Source: Betaproteobacteria bacterium UKL13-2
Lineage (GTDB): Bacteria > Pseudomonadota > Gammaproteobacteria > Burkholderiales > Usitatibacteraceae
Assembly: GCA_001602455.1 (NCBI GenBank)
Contig: CP012157.1
Location: 2,661,733 to 2,725,732, forward strand
Reading direction: 5' to 3'
Length of the DNA stretch: 64,000 nt
Made by a program: the position numbers and the translations under genes. Below, in pieces: positions 24,820 to 35,089 of the stretch; positions within the stretch are counted from its first letter, which is position 1, and the number at the start of each line of letters is the position of its first letter. Below the pieces are notes generated by a model. That model had not been told where the DNA came from, made no database searches, and saw only the letters and a list, made by a program, of their open reading frames with translations.

Positions 24820-25581
24820 TCAAAACGAGTACGACACGAAGCCGACTAGACGATTCTTACTCCAGTCCTTGCCATCAACCGTGTACCAAACTTTTTTTGC
24901 GTCAGTGTTCTTGAAATAAGCACCAACGTTTAGGCCAGCACCGAGATCATATGTGGCGCCGATCTTTGAGACTGTGTAGTCCAAGAATCCGTTGTTCTTA
25001 TACTTCTGCTGGGCGACCAATGCGTTAATCGTCAATTTAGGCATCGCGGGCAACGGGTAGTTAACTGCAAATTCAATGTAACTCGAACCCTTGCTGTTCT
25101 CTACACCGAAGGTGTTGCTTGTCGACTGGGCGTATTTGAGTGCGGCCGGACCGTAGCTTGCGCCAACATAAACTTCATCAGTATTGGGCTTAGGAATAAA
25201 GGCACCAGCACTAGGAAATTCGTAATGAAGATAGCCGATGTCGATCGTGACATCCTTCGCTACGTCAAACTTGAAACCACCGTAGATATCCCATTCGATA
25301 TTGGCATTACTGGTAAAGCCATTTGCATTGGCCGTGTCCTTCAGCCAATTGATATTGGATACGAAAGTGCCGACATAAAAACCGCTTTTGTGCGCGTAGT
25401 CCAAGTTTAGTTGTACTGCGGGCTTCTCCGATGTCTGGGAAATGCCGCGATACTCGTACTCGGAAAACAACGCAGCTTTACCGCTGAATGTGTTGTCTGA
25501 CACTTGGGCACAGACTAAACCCGCCGACGCGGAGACTCCAAACACGCCAGCTCGCAACATACTCTTTATTATTCTGCTCAT
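24820..25581 (-). CDS. TorF-family putative outer-membrane porin
   Basis: 253 residues with a signal peptide (about 1-25). The mature protein begins FSGKAALFSEYEYRGISQT, the conserved opening of the TorF (TIGR02001) family, followed by alternating beta-strand pattern with YVGTFVSNINW and DIYGGFKFDVAKDVTIDIGYLHY (split here by position, about residues 68-125). It ends in Phe (VGFVSYSF), as outer-membrane barrels do. Substrate unknown. Confidence 0.88.
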   Translation of the reverse strand: MSRIIKSMLRAGVFGVSASAGLVCAQVSDNTFSGKAALFSEYEYRGISQTSEKPAVQLNLDYAHKSGFYVGTFVSNINWLKDTANANGFTSNANIEWDIYGGFKFDVAKDVTIDIGYLHYEFPSAGAFIPKPNTDEVYVGASYGPAALKYAQSTSNTFGVENSKGSSYIEFAVNYPLPAMPKLTINALVAQQKYKNNGFLDYTVSKIGATYDLGAGLNVGAYFKNTDAKKVWYTVDGKDWSKNRLVGFVSYSF

Positions 25582-25702
25582 ATTTGAATCCCTTAAATGT
25601 TTTTGGAAAGCACAGGCAACGTTTGACGATAGATAGGTTGCCAGTCAATTGTTAAGAATTCATTGCAGTCAGCAGAATATCTGCCGTACACCACACCTAA
25701 AG

Positions 25703-25742
25703 CTTCGTACTTCTTCGTACTTCTTCATACCTCTTCGTACTT
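25703..25742. repeat. 10-bp tandem repeat, four units
   Basis: CTTCGTACTT repeated four times, the third unit changed at two positions (CTTCATACCT). It lies upstream of the porin gene, outside its likely promoter. Confidence 0.8.
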
Positions 25743-25807
25743 TTTAGGCATGAACGACATTCTTCACTTGGGCGGTAGTGTCCCCAACGAATTGGCAGCC
25801 CCACCTG

Positions 25808-26157
25808 GGAACTTCTCGAAACCATCGCGAGCGGGGGAAGTTAGCGGTGACGGGGTGGGCAAACGCGGGACACGTACCCCGTGTACGACGACGAATTTGA
25901 CAAACTTGGGAATTGACAAATTCGCCCGCGCAGCCGGTTTATAGAAGTGCCCTTATCAAAAAGTCGCCGATTGGCGGGCATCTTCGAGCGTTTTTGCTTG
26001 TACCTGCCCGTCTTTCCTAGGGTTTACTTTTTTGGGAACTTCTAAAAACCTACTGCGCGGGCGAATCTGTCAGTTCCGGTGCTCGCCGTACACTGGGTAC
26101 GTGTCCGCTCCTCACTGCCAACTTCACCCGCTCGTGACGGTTTTTAGGAGTTCCCTT
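25808..26157. repeat. Long imperfect inverted repeat reaching into the end of glmM
   Basis: The left arm (about 25808-25948) and right arm (about 26037-26157) are reverse complements over 120-140 bases with scattered changes. Shared blocks include GGACACGTACCC, ATTCGCCCGCGCAG and the outer GGAACT...AGAAGT ends. The spacer contains a smaller inverted repeat around GGCGGGCA and TGCCCGTC. The right arm supplies the last codons and stop of glmM (GGG AAC TCC TAA). The rest of 25582-26143 holds no gene. Confidence 0.75.
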
Positions 26158-27511
26158 TTGATTCGGTTTCAACCACGGCGGCGATTGATTTCGCAAGCGA
26201 ATTCACAAGGTCATGGTTCTCACCTTCGACCATCACGCGAATCAGTGGCTCGGTACCCGATGCGCGGAGCAATACCCGACCGCTGCCAGCGAGTGTGACT
26301 TCGGCGGCGCGGACGGCTTGCGTCACCGCGCTCGATGCCGCAAAGTCGAACTTACCTGCTGTCCGAATGTTGATGAGCACCTGCGGGGACATCACGAGAT
26401 CTGCCACATAGTCGGCGAGCGCCACGCGGTTGCGTGCGAGCGCCGCCAGCACCTGCAGTGCCGAGATCATGCCGTCGCCAGTGGTGTGTTTGTCGAGGCA
26501 AAGAATGTGGCCGGAGTTTTCGCCGCCGCATTCCCAGCCGCGCGCGATCAACATCTCCAAGACGTAACGATCACCGACCTTGGCGCGCGCGAACGGCACA
26601 TTCATCGCCGCCAGCTTTTTCTCAAATGCAAAGTTGGTCATCAGGGTGCCGACCACACCACCTTTAAGCTGACCATTCGCCAATCGATCTTTCACCACCG
26701 CGTAGAGCAATTGATCACCGTCGAATACTCTTCCGCTAGCATCACACATCATCAGTCGATCGGCGTCACCATCGAGCGCGATACCCATATCGGCGCCGAC
26801 TTCGACCACTTTGGCGGACATGGTTTTGGTATGTGTGGCACCAACACCCGCGTTGATGTTGAGGCCGTCCGGGCGATCACCGATGGCAATCACCTCGGCA
26901 CCCAATTCATAGAAGAGTTTCGGCGCGACATCGTAGGCGGCACCATGCGCACAATCCACGACAATCTTCATGCCGTTCAAGTTGAGTGCGTTCGGAAACG
27001 TGCTTTTGCAGAATTCAAGATAGCGTCCGGCCGCATCCTCGACACGGCGCGCCTTACCCAACGCTAACGAGGGCTTACACTGCATCGGCGAATCAATCGC
27101 CGTCTCAATAGCCGCTTCAACCGCATCTGGCAGCTTCATGCCATCGCCCGAAAAAAACTTGATGCCATTGTCGTCAAACGGATTGTGCGATGCCGAAATC
27201 ATCACGCCAGCAGAGAGTCTGAGCGCCCGCGTGAGGAACGCCACGCCGGGTGTTGGCATCGGCCCGACCAGCAGGACATCACAGCCTGCCGCAGCAAAGC
27301 CCGCCTCAAGCGCACTTTCCAGCATGTACCCAGAGATGCGCGTATCTTTACCGATCAACACGGCGGGCTTTCCGCCCTTCTTGCCTGGCGCATCCGCACC
27401 GGCAAGCACTCGGCCAGCAGCAAAACCGAGCTTCAACACAAAATCAGGCGTGATTGGCGCTTCGCCAACTTTGCCGCGGATACCATCGGTACCAAAATAG
27501 CGACGAGACAT
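26144..27511 (-). CDS. glmM: Phosphoglucosamine mutase
   Basis: Interconverts glucosamine-6-phosphate and glucosamine-1-phosphate for UDP-GlcNAc, peptidoglycan and LPS. 455 residues. The start at 27511 ([13 protein letters not shown]) is the family start; the open frame upstream is not conserved. The phosphoserine loop is SASHNP (Ser108), the metal loop DGDADR, and the C-terminal phosphate loop [15 protein letters not shown]. The final residues GNS and the stop codon come from the adjacent inverted repeat. Confidence 0.96.
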   Translation of the reverse strand: MSRRYFGTDGIRGKVGEAPITPDFVLKLGFAAGRVLAGADAPGKKGGKPAVLIGKDTRISGYMLESALEAGFAAAGCDVLLVGPMPTPGVAFLTRALRLSAGVMISASHNPFDDNGIKFFSGDGMKLPDAVEAAIETAIDSPMQCKPSLALGKARRVEDAAGRYLEFCKSTFPNALNLNGMKIVVDCAHGAAYDVAPKLFYELGAEVIAIGDRPDGLNINAGVGATHTKTMSAKVVEVGADMGIALDGDADRLMMCDASGRVFDGDQLLYAVVKDRLANGQLKGGVVGTLMTNFAFEKKLAAMNVPFARAKVGDRYVLEMLIARGWECGGENSGHILCLDKHTTGDGMISALQVLAALARNRVALADYVADLVMSPQVLINIRTAGKFDFAASSAVTQAVRAAEVTLAGSGRVLLRASGTEPLIRVMVEGENHDLVNSLAKSIAAVVETESKGNS

Positions 27512-27569
27512 TACCGTTTTCCCAGTGAGTGATGTTGAGGCAGACCATCTTGTAGAACCGATGATTATC

Positions 27570-28970
27570 TCAGATGACCCCACTTTGCTTCATGTCGAGG
27601 TAGCGATTGACCAATGCCATTGGCAACTGGTCGGGCACGACATCGAGCACCCGAACACCGCGGGCTCGCATCCGCGCCAATACGGCGTCGCGCTTTATGG
27701 CGTAGGCGAGTGCTGCCGCGTGATCGATGAGCTCAGCCTCGCGTAGCGTGCGATCTGGGCGAAGCTGAACCTCGATTGATTTTTCTTTGAGATTGGCAAA
27801 CACCACCAAGTGCCGACGCTTCAGTTGCGCTAACGCCGCGTCGAGTCCATCCTCATCTTCGTCGCGCAGATTTGAAATGACGACAATCAGTGCGCGTTTA
27901 TTCAAGCGTCGCCCGACGTCTAGCGCAGCCTGATAGTAGTCTGGCGTTCGCAGCGACGGCTGGAGTGGATAGAGCGCATTCAAGAATCGGCTCATCGTTT
28001 CAGCGGATTTTTTGGGTGCCAAAAAACATTCGGCGACATCTGAATGCCCACCAAAGGTCATCAGCCCGGCCGAGTCGCCTTGACGTATCGCGACGAATGT
28101 CATCAGCAAAATCGCGTTAAGCGTGTGATCAAAGTGCGAGAGCGTATCGTCTTTTGCATTCATCCGGCGACTACAGTCAAGCAGGAAGAGTACCTGCTGA
28201 TCGCGTTCATCCTGATACTCACGCGAAATCAAGCGAACGCGCCGCGATGTGGCTTTCCAGTCTATGCTTCTTGGCGAGTCACCATCGCGATAATCGCGGA
28301 GCTGGTGAAAGTCCATGCCAGAACCACGACGCCGACGTTTGAGCACCCCAATTTGTGAAAGCCGATGATCGACCGCGAGCAGTGCATATCGCGTGACGGC
28401 GGCGTAGTTTGGAAAGGCGCGTACACTTTCTGCGGTCGCCAGCACGATCCGCGACTGCCACAATCCAAGCGGCGAGTGCCGTGCAACGGCGGTGCCCGCA
28501 AACTGCAAATTACCGCGCTCATTTGCCGTTAGCGGATATCGAAGTTGTGCGAACCCTCCCGGCGGAATCGTGACCTTGAACGGCATCTGTGCCGCTGTGC
28601 ACTGCACTGGATGAAGATCATAGAGCCAAACTGTGGTGGTATAGCCGCTATGGTTGGCGACTCTCAGCGCAACCTCAGATACGACGCCCACCGGAAGCGT
28701 ATGCGGTACACGTCGCGTGACCTTTAGCGTGCCCAGCGCACGCGCACGTTGACTCACCACCAAGGCATCGGCGATCGCAATGGCGAGCAACAAACCAACA
28801 CTCACCCCCCAAACTTGCCATGCCGCTGCCACGGTCATGACGGCAACTGAGGCGACAATCGACAACATCAACACTGCGCCGACGGCGACCAGCAATCTCG
28901 TCGTGGGCACAGGTAGCCAACTGACTTGATCGGGCGGAGATTGCATACGCATCGTCGTCGTTACGAACAT
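27570..28970 (-). CDS. DUF58 domain protein of the MoxR cluster
   Basis: 466 residues: two N-terminal membrane helices (about 27-65), a beta-rich middle and the DUF58 signature [21 protein letters not shown] with a following DWKATSRR, then a vWA-like domain with [11 protein letters not shown] (degenerate MIDAS). It works with MoxR ATPases in maturation of membrane or metal-enzyme complexes in studied cases. The start may be MFVTTT at 28970 or the ATG 18 bases later, because an 18-bp tandem duplication has copied the start region. Confidence 0.88.
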   Translation of the reverse strand: MFVTTTMRMQSPPDQVSWLPVPTTRLLVAVGAVLMLSIVASVAVMTVAAAWQVWGVSVGLLLAIAIADALVVSQRARALGTLKVTRRVPHTLPVGVVSEVALRVANHSGYTTTVWLYDLHPVQCTAAQMPFKVTIPPGGFAQLRYPLTANERGNLQFAGTAVARHSPLGLWQSRIVLATAESVRAFPNYAAVTRYALLAVDHRLSQIGVLKRRRRGSGMDFHQLRDYRDGDSPRSIDWKATSRRVRLISREYQDERDQQVLFLLDCSRRMNAKDDTLSHFDHTLNAILLMTFVAIRQGDSAGLMTFGGHSDVAECFLAPKKSAETMSRFLNALYPLQPSLRTPDYYQAALDVGRRLNKRALIVVISNLRDEDEDGLDAALAQLKRRHLVVFANLKEKSIEVQLRPDRTLREAELIDHAAALAYAIKRDAVLARMRARGVRVLDVVPDQLPMALVNRYLDMKQSGVI

Positions 28971-28986
28971 CGTCGTCGTTACGAAT
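28951..28986. repeat. 18-bp tandem duplication over the DUF58 start
   Basis: ATCGTCGTCGTTACGAAC is present twice in a row (second copy ends T instead of C). On the minus strand each unit carries an ATG, so it doubles the start codon region of the DUF58 gene. Confidence 0.85.
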
Positions 28987-28994
28987 CGACTACA

Positions 28995-30029
28995 TTACGC
29001 TCGCGGTGCTTCAACTTGGCTGAATAACTCACCAAGGACGAAGTCCACATCACGGCCCTCGATTTCCATTTCTGGCGATGCGCGCACGCGGTGTCGCATG
29101 ACCGCGAGCGAGACATCTTTCACGTCATCGGGGGTGACAAAGCCACGTTCGTTCATCAATGCATGCGCCCTTGCCGCGCGTACCAACGAAATCCCGCCAC
29201 GGGGCCCCGCCCCGGCTGCCAGTAACGGAAAGTCGCGCGTCGCACGCGTGAGCTTGATGGCATATTCAAGCACCCGCTCATCAACCACCACTGCGGCCGC
29301 AATTCGCTGTAATGCCAGAATCGTCTCCGGCTTGACAATCGTCGCCACCTTGGCAACATCAAGTTTGTCTGCAACCGACATGGCTGTCACCGCACGCACC
29401 ATAGCCGCCTCAGCCTCATCGGTTGGATAATCAATACGGATTTTCAGCAGGAAACGATCAAGCTGTGCCTCAGGCAGAGGATACGTTCCCTCCTGCTCAA
29501 TCGGGTTTTGTGTCGCCAGCACCATAAAGGGAGCACTCAACGGGTAATGCGTTCCTTCGATGGTCACTTGCGTCTCTTGCATCACCTCCAGCAGGGCTGA
29601 CTGCGTTTTGGCAGGCGCACGGTTAACTTCGTCGGCGAGAAGCAAATGGGTAAATACTGGCCCGTGTCGGGTGCGAAACTCACCTGATCGCGCATCAAAC
29701 AGCGTATGCCCTGTGATATCAGAAGGCATCAAGTCTGGCGTGAACTGAATGCGTGAAAACTCGCCATCAAATGCTTTTGCGAGCGCTTTCACCAGCAGAG
29801 TCTTACCCAGACCCGGCACCCCCTCGATCAGCACATGACCACCCGCAACAAGCCCCAGCAGCACTTGTGCAATGATGTCATCCTGCCCGACGACGGCAAC
29901 ACGCATTTCATCTTGAATCGCCCTCAATACACGCGCCGCCTCGGCAACCTTTTCGGGGAGTAGTACCGATGGCCCCGCCGATTCAATCGTTGCCGCTTGG
30001 TTTGAAGTCAGATGATGTTGTTCAGTCAT
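28995..30029 (-). CDS. MoxR-family AAA ATPase
   Basis: 344 residues. Walker A is GVPGLGKT, Walker B is LLLADEVNRAPAKTQSALLE, sensor 1 is VLATQNPIEQEGTYPLPEAQ and the following LDRF box is complete. A C-terminal lid ends in a GPRGG segment. MoxR ATPases act as chaperones for metal insertion or complex assembly. It is flanked by DUF58 and DUF4350 genes on the same strand, the standard MoxR gene set. Confidence 0.95.
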   Translation of the reverse strand: MTEQHHLTSNQAATIESAGPSVLLPEKVAEAARVLRAIQDEMRVAVVGQDDIIAQVLLGLVAGGHVLIEGVPGLGKTLLVKALAKAFDGEFSRIQFTPDLMPSDITGHTLFDARSGEFRTRHGPVFTHLLLADEVNRAPAKTQSALLEVMQETQVTIEGTHYPLSAPFMVLATQNPIEQEGTYPLPEAQLDRFLLKIRIDYPTDEAEAAMVRAVTAMSVADKLDVAKVATIVKPETILALQRIAAAVVVDERVLEYAIKLTRATRDFPLLAAGAGPRGGISLVRAARAHALMNERGFVTPDDVKDVSLAVMRHRVRASPEMEIEGRDVDFVLGELFSQVEAPRA

Positions 30030-30092
30030 ATTGATGTCCTGCGTTGGTATTGAATTGGTCAGGTGTGAGATAGGATATGTTGTTGGTACGCA

Positions 30093-31487
30093 TCAACGTG
30101 GTTTGCTGCCGCGCCGAACACGCATTGCGTCGCCATCCAGACGCGCCGTCGCAGCCATGAGCGTCTTGATGGCTCCCAAGCAATCTCGGCGTGAAAGTAT
30201 GTCGGCGGTGAGCAGGCGATTGATATCAGCAAGCGATCGCCCCGTCAGCGAGGCAGCCAATTGCAAGCGCTCACCAAGCGTCATGCTTGCTGCACGCGGA
30301 TGCCGAATCATCAGACGTGACCAAAATCGTGCGCGTACTGGCTCGATGAGTGCAGACCATTCGCCCCGCCGCGCCAGCCAACCACCAGCCGCGCGAATAT
30401 GCTCGCCAAGACTGCGCCGCGACGGTGCCGTAGCGGGCATCAGCGGTCCAAAGCGCGGCAGCACATGCCAAATCCACACCGCGATCAGTGCCGCGAGTGA
30501 GATCAGAACCATCCAGGCGTTCGCGCCGAGCCAGTCACCAAAACCCGTACTGATGGGGCGCGTCAACATCGCCACGGTCGGCGCTTCTTGCTCGCGACTT
30601 TGAGTCACTAAATGCCAAATCAATTCGGCATGATCGTCGCTCGAAAGCGACTTCCATGCAATGAAATCGAAGTTACTGATGGCGGTCACACGTCCACGTC
30701 CCATCGGTATTTCTGCGATACGTCCCCCATTTTGATCGCGAATGAGCACTGCGGAATCGATCTGCCTGCCACTGGCTGTGGGCGAAACAACAAGATTCTG
30801 ATAGGCGGCAAACCGTGCGCGGAATGTCATGCCGTCACTTAGCGTCACCCGCGACATGTTTTGCAATGGTGGCAAAGTCTGGTTGAGTGAAAATGGCGAC
30901 GCTCCGCGGGAACGCCGCCCGCCATTTGGTGCTGGCTCAACCAGAACTTCCTCCTCAGCGTCAGCATCATCAGGTACGGCCTCACTCTCGTCTGTCTCAT
31001 GGGTATTGGCGGGTGAATTTTTAATCGGCCGCTTGCGCTCAGCTTCGACCATTTGGCCACGCTGCCAAACTAAGCGCTTACGGTCAAGCGACCAACGCAT
31101 GAGTAACGGGTCATCTAAATGTGGCGTCTCCGCTTCGACGATGAGATGACCGCCTGCATCGACCCAACGCTCGATGGCCGCCACCCGCGCAGGCGTCATG
31201 TAGGGCAAGCGCCTATCCGCCAAAATCAGCACACGAGATGAGGAGCCTGCCAACTGTTTGTCGAGTGCGGCGATGCTGCGTAGCGGCGTGACACGCGCGT
31301 CTTGCTCCACCAATAATTTTTCAAGCGCCAAGTAGGGGTTGACGGCCGCCTCGCCTTTGACCCCAATCCATTCAGTGTCGTCGATAACTTCAAACCAGTG
31401 CACCGCGACGTATATCGCAACGGCGAGTAGCGCCACCCCGAAGGCAATCCAGCCCCACGTTGACCGCGAAAATCGCATTAGCTTCAT
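30093..31487 (-). CDS. DUF4350 domain membrane protein
   Basis: 464 residues. One N-terminal membrane helix (about 10-31), a glutamine-amidotransferase-like fold (LEKLLVEQDARVTPLRS, RVLILADRRLPY, WVDAGGHLIVEAE), a low-complexity acidic insert (about 180-210), a second membrane helix (about 337-355) and a helical cytoplasmic tail. DUF4350 proteins are constant partners of MoxR/DUF58/DUF4129. The start at 31487 overlaps the upstream stop (ATGA, 31484-31487), so it is translated with the DUF4129 gene. Confidence 0.85.
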   Translation of the reverse strand: MKLMRFSRSTWGWIAFGVALLAVAIYVAVHWFEVIDDTEWIGVKGEAAVNPYLALEKLLVEQDARVTPLRSIAALDKQLAGSSSRVLILADRRLPYMTPARVAAIERWVDAGGHLIVEAETPHLDDPLLMRWSLDRKRLVWQRGQMVEAERKRPIKNSPANTHETDESEAVPDDADAEEEVLVEPAPNGGRRSRGASPFSLNQTLPPLQNMSRVTLSDGMTFRARFAAYQNLVVSPTASGRQIDSAVLIRDQNGGRIAEIPMGRGRVTAISNFDFIAWKSLSSDDHAELIWHLVTQSREQEAPTVAMLTRPISTGFGDWLGANAWMVLISLAALIAVWIWHVLPRFGPLMPATAPSRRSLGEHIRAAGGWLARRGEWSALIEPVRARFWSRLMIRHPRAASMTLGERLQLAASLTGRSLADINRLLTADILSRRDCLGAIKTLMAATARLDGDAMRVRRGSKPR

Positions 31488-33187
31488 CTCGCAATCTCGG
31501 CGACGTTGGGTGTTGCGACTCTGCCTTGTACTGCACGCGCCACTGAAAAATAGCGCGACCATGCTTCAATCAGCGGCGCGACATCGACCTGCCCTACCAG
31601 TTCATGTGAATACGCCACGCGCTGCCAAGTATTGACAAGTCTGCTGAAGTAGGCGGGCTTCTCCGCCTTGCTACCGCCGTAACTTGCTGCGACATGCCGC
31701 TCACAAACACCTTCAGTATCACCGCGTGAGATGTCAAAACGCCCATCGGTGATGAGTGACACTAATGCACCGCGATATAACAATGATAATGCGAGGCGTG
31801 TGTCACCGGCTTGGAGCGCTTGGCGCGCGGCCTGAGCAACATCGTCAGGCAGTGACTCTGGTCGTACGTCGAGGCCAAACAACATATCCGGCCCGCGTGC
31901 GGTGCGCTGCCATGTGCGTCCTTCCAATCGTCGAATCAGCACGTATAAAAGACCAACAATGGCAGCGGCCCCTAAACCCCATGCCAGCGCTCGCAGGGCG
32001 TAGGACAGCCATTCACCAAATTTCTGCAGCCACTCAAAATTGGACGACTCTTTTTTCTTCTGCTCACCCCCTGGTCCAACATACTTGATACGCCACGTAG
32101 CCCGCGATTCACCAAACATCGGGTCGGCGAGTATTTTCGCCGCGCGTGCAGTCGCGCCAGTTTCAGGCGTCAATATTGCTGATGCAGTATCGAGCCCGCG
32201 CAATGAGAGCGTCTCATGATCGAGGTCGTTCATCTGGCCGAGCACTGTATTCAATGCACTTCGGTCGTCCTCGGTGTCGGTGCCGTCGAGACGACACGAT
32301 TGCGCCAACGCATCCGACATCGGCATCACCAACGCGAATGCAATAGCTACGACCAAACACATCATTGCGCCAGAGATCGTCTTGGCTATGCGTCGCCCGT
32401 CGTTCACCCAATCTGCGGTTTGAGTGGCACGAGCGCGCACGTCTAGCAGACGTGATGACATGCGCTTGAACGCAAGCTCGATATCCCAACCTTCGAGCAC
32501 GGTGCGGGCATTGAGATAGAGCGCGAATCCGCCAGCCACATAAAAAGGCTCAAGCAATAGAACCACCAGCGCAGTCAGGCCGTTCGACACATATTGCAGC
32601 CAGTCTGGTGGCGGCTCTGTCAGCCAACGGAATGGATTGATCGCGCCCACGTCGCCGGGTAGAAACATTTCCGCAAACGCATAAATCGACAGCACGAATA
32701 TGATTTCAAAATTCGCCGACGCCAACGTCAACCACATGCCCGCACCGCGCCCCTCGCGGCCCAATGCAGTGCGCCGTGTTCGCGCCACTTTGCCGGTCTG
32801 ACGTTCGAGCTGCGTTACGGGTAGCGAAAACGAGCGCGCACTATCGATTCGTCGCCACGTCAATGCTGCAAGCAAGCCATTGCCCCACCATAACGACGGC
32901 AGGCTTCGCCAGGTACTCGCGAGCGTGGGCGGTGCGCCAAAAGCTGCACCAGCGAGCACATGGAGGATCACGCGATCAAACGCAGGTTTAAGCCACCAAA
33001 TCAGGAGGGTGGCAATGATCGGCGAGGCGAAGCAGAGTAAGTTAATCACGACAGCGGCCGTGACATAGACCGATGCCCAGATGGGAAACAAGTCACGACG
33101 CCACGCCAGGGTCATGGCGTAGCCAAGATCGATCGCCTCGTAGGCGTTTCGCGCACGTAGGCGAACCGCCATATCTTCAAGCCGCAC
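31484..33187 (-). CDS. Multi-pass membrane protein with DUF4129 C-terminus
   Basis: 567 residues: about six membrane segments in the first 330 residues, an extracytoplasmic region, one more helix (ALAWGLGAAAIVGLLYVLI) and a cytoplasmic DUF4129 domain with ALSLLYRGALVSLITDG and VCERHV. It overlaps the SpoIIM-like gene by 11 bases upstream and the DUF4350 gene by 4 bases downstream, so it is in the middle of one operon. Likely a membrane part of the MoxR system. Confidence 0.82.
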   Translation of the reverse strand: MRLEDMAVRLRARNAYEAIDLGYAMTLAWRRDLFPIWASVYVTAAVVINLLCFASPIIATLLIWWLKPAFDRVILHVLAGAAFGAPPTLASTWRSLPSLWWGNGLLAALTWRRIDSARSFSLPVTQLERQTGKVARTRRTALGREGRGAGMWLTLASANFEIIFVLSIYAFAEMFLPGDVGAINPFRWLTEPPPDWLQYVSNGLTALVVLLLEPFYVAGGFALYLNARTVLEGWDIELAFKRMSSRLLDVRARATQTADWVNDGRRIAKTISGAMMCLVVAIAFALVMPMSDALAQSCRLDGTDTEDDRSALNTVLGQMNDLDHETLSLRGLDTASAILTPETGATARAAKILADPMFGESRATWRIKYVGPGGEQKKKESSNFEWLQKFGEWLSYALRALAWGLGAAAIVGLLYVLIRRLEGRTWQRTARGPDMLFGLDVRPESLPDDVAQAARQALQAGDTRLALSLLYRGALVSLITDGRFDISRGDTEGVCERHVAASYGGSKAEKPAYFSRLVNTWQRVAYSHELVGQVDVAPLIEAWSRYFSVARAVQGRVATPNVAEIAR

Positions 33188-34253
33188 GAGATACCCCTGA
33201 CTCAGCAGCGCCTGTGGTCAGTATTGTGGGCACTGAGGGCGATGCGGGCACTGAGGGCGATGCGGGCGATGCGGCGACACGCGTGCGACCCACAAGCGCA
33301 AAGTAAGACAGTACCAAGATCCAGCCGATGATGCCGAACGCATATTTCACTTCGACTGGCGGCACCCGCGATGCAGACCAGAACGCCTCGATGAAGGCGG
33401 CCATAAATGTCATCGCCGCCGCGCCGTAAAGAATCTGCACCGCGTCAATCGCCGCAAATTTCAGCGCCTCCAGTCGTGATCGTGCACCCGGCGCAATTAG
33501 CGCATAGCCAATCTGTAGACCAGCCGCACCGGACAGGGCGGCACCGACGAGCTCAAGCGAACTGTGGCCAGCAACGAATCCCCAAAATGTTTCAATATAA
33601 CCAAGCTGTGTCAGATAACCGGAAATCGCGCCGATATGTCCGCCGTTGAAAATCATGAAGAAAATCGAGCCCACGCCGAATAAGATGCCCCCGGCAAAAC
33701 ACTGAAAGTCGATACGGACGTTATTCATGATGTAAAACCCCCACATCGCGACATCACTGCCTGCGTCGCGACCTGCCCCCAAGATGCGATTTGCAGGGTC
33801 ATACATTTGCTGGACGGCCGCGAGCTCCTCTGCGGACATCAATACATAGGCGAAGTCTGGGAAGTATTGAATGGCAACAGTGATGGCCAGCATCGGGCCA
33901 AACAAACAAAATGAAGCGAGTGACACACTTCGCCAATGCTTGCGGACCAATTGCGGAAACGTCGCGCGGATAAACTGAATCACGCCGCCGGTCGACGCGG
34001 CGTGGCTTGCGCCATAGAGGGCCTGATGCCCTGCCAACACCCGCGATTCAAGCTGCGCAACGAGCTCTGCACCATATTGGCGGTCACGCGCTAACGCCAA
34101 GTGCCGCGCAAGCTGGCGATAGCGGTACGCGAAATCACTCGCCGCGAAATATGTTTTTCCATCGACGGCTTGGCCACCCCCCTCACGCTTAAGCCAGTCG
34201 TCAAATTCAGCCCATTGATCGCGGTAGCGCGCCTCAAACGCATCTTGTCGCAT
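33177..34253 (-). CDS. SpoIIM-like (DUF95) membrane protein
   Basis: 358 residues. A soluble helical N-terminus (about 100 residues) precedes about six membrane helices, including FYIMNNVRIDFQCFAGGILFG and the GHSSLELVG motif that marks the SpoIIM/DUF95 family. The C-terminus has a short duplicated unit (SPSVPASPSVP) encoded by an 18-bp tandem repeat. In non-sporulating bacteria this family goes with RDD and MoxR genes, as here. It touches the RDD gene (shared base 34253). Confidence 0.88.
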   Translation of the reverse strand: MRQDAFEARYRDQWAEFDDWLKREGGGQAVDGKTYFAASDFAYRYRQLARHLALARDRQYGAELVAQLESRVLAGHQALYGASHAASTGGVIQFIRATFPQLVRKHWRSVSLASFCLFGPMLAITVAIQYFPDFAYVLMSAEELAAVQQMYDPANRILGAGRDAGSDVAMWGFYIMNNVRIDFQCFAGGILFGVGSIFFMIFNGGHIGAISGYLTQLGYIETFWGFVAGHSSLELVGAALSGAAGLQIGYALIAPGARSRLEALKFAAIDAVQILYGAAAMTFMAAFIEAFWSASRVPPVEVKYAFGIIGWILVLSYFALVGRTRVAASPASPSVPASPSVPTILTTGAAESGVSRAA

Positions 34254-35038
34254 TAGCGCCTTCCCATCTCTTTGGCAGCGTTCGCACGTCGCCCGGTGAA
34301 TTCATCGGCGAGCCGAACGAGGCGATCGACTGCCGCCCCCCCTTGCGCCCCCTCAATCAATTCACTTGCATGCTGCGCGAGTTCATTCGCACGTTGGTCT
34401 GACCATCGCACTCGCCGTTCGGCGAAGTTAATCACGGCCCGCTGCTCATCAAGACGCAGTGGAACCGGATGCTTGGTGGCGTGATTCGCGCCCCGTATGG
34501 CGTGGGGTACCGCCAGCGTTTCAACGAATGGATGTCTCGCCACCGCGCTGGTCGCCGCCCGAAGTGCCGGTGACAGTGCCAGTGACGGCGGCACATACAC
34601 CACGACTGTTCCCGCAGCGAGGTCGCCGAGTCGTTTGAAGTCGCGATTAAGCAAGCACGATATCAGCCCAAAGCCGTACATAAATGGCAAAAAATCTACG
34701 GCACGAATCGTGTTGCGAATCACGGAGGCACGCCACGACACGGGCGTGCCGTCATCATGCAGTACACGCAAATGGCATGCCCGTTTTCCAGGCGTGGCAC
34801 CATTCCAAAAAACTTCAAATAGCACCGGGTACGCCCACTCAGCAGAAAACAAAAACAGCAACGTGATGCCGGTACCAAAGCCGCCAAATGCTGCCGCGGC
34901 TGTTGCAAGCGCAATGTAGGCAACCACCCTGATGAGCGCATCAATGACCCAAGCGCGCGCCCTCGCAACGGGGCCTGCAACGTTGAGCGTCAATTCAATG
35001 CCTTCGGGCGTCGTCACAACACGCGGTGTATCGAGCAT
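34253..35038 (-). CDS. RDD family membrane protein
   Basis: 261 residues with the RDD hallmark: Arg in VARARAWVIDALIR, GATPGKRACHLRV and DFKRLGDLAAGT. Three membrane helices lie between these. A charged C-terminal tail of about 80 residues follows. It is the first gene of the MoxR-type run on the minus strand, ending on the first base of the next gene. Exact role is unknown. Confidence 0.9.
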   Translation of the reverse strand: MLDTPRVVTTPEGIELTLNVAGPVARARAWVIDALIRVVAYIALATAAAAFGGFGTGITLLFLFSAEWAYPVLFEVFWNGATPGKRACHLRVLHDDGTPVSWRASVIRNTIRAVDFLPFMYGFGLISCLLNRDFKRLGDLAAGTVVVYVPPSLALSPALRAATSAVARHPFVETLAVPHAIRGANHATKHPVPLRLDEQRAVINFAERRVRWSDQRANELAQHASELIEGAQGGAAVDRLVRLADEFTGRRANAAKEMGRR

Positions 35039-35089
35039 GTTCTACGACGTTTGCTTAATCAGCATCATGCCCACCTTAACTCCTGAACC

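Noticed and set aside
25703-25742. Possible CRISPR-like array
   Set aside because: Units are 10 bases without spacers, so it is a simple tandem repeat.
26213-27067. 284-codon open frame opposite glmM
   Set aside because: glmM motifs are complete on the other strand; this frame has no motif.
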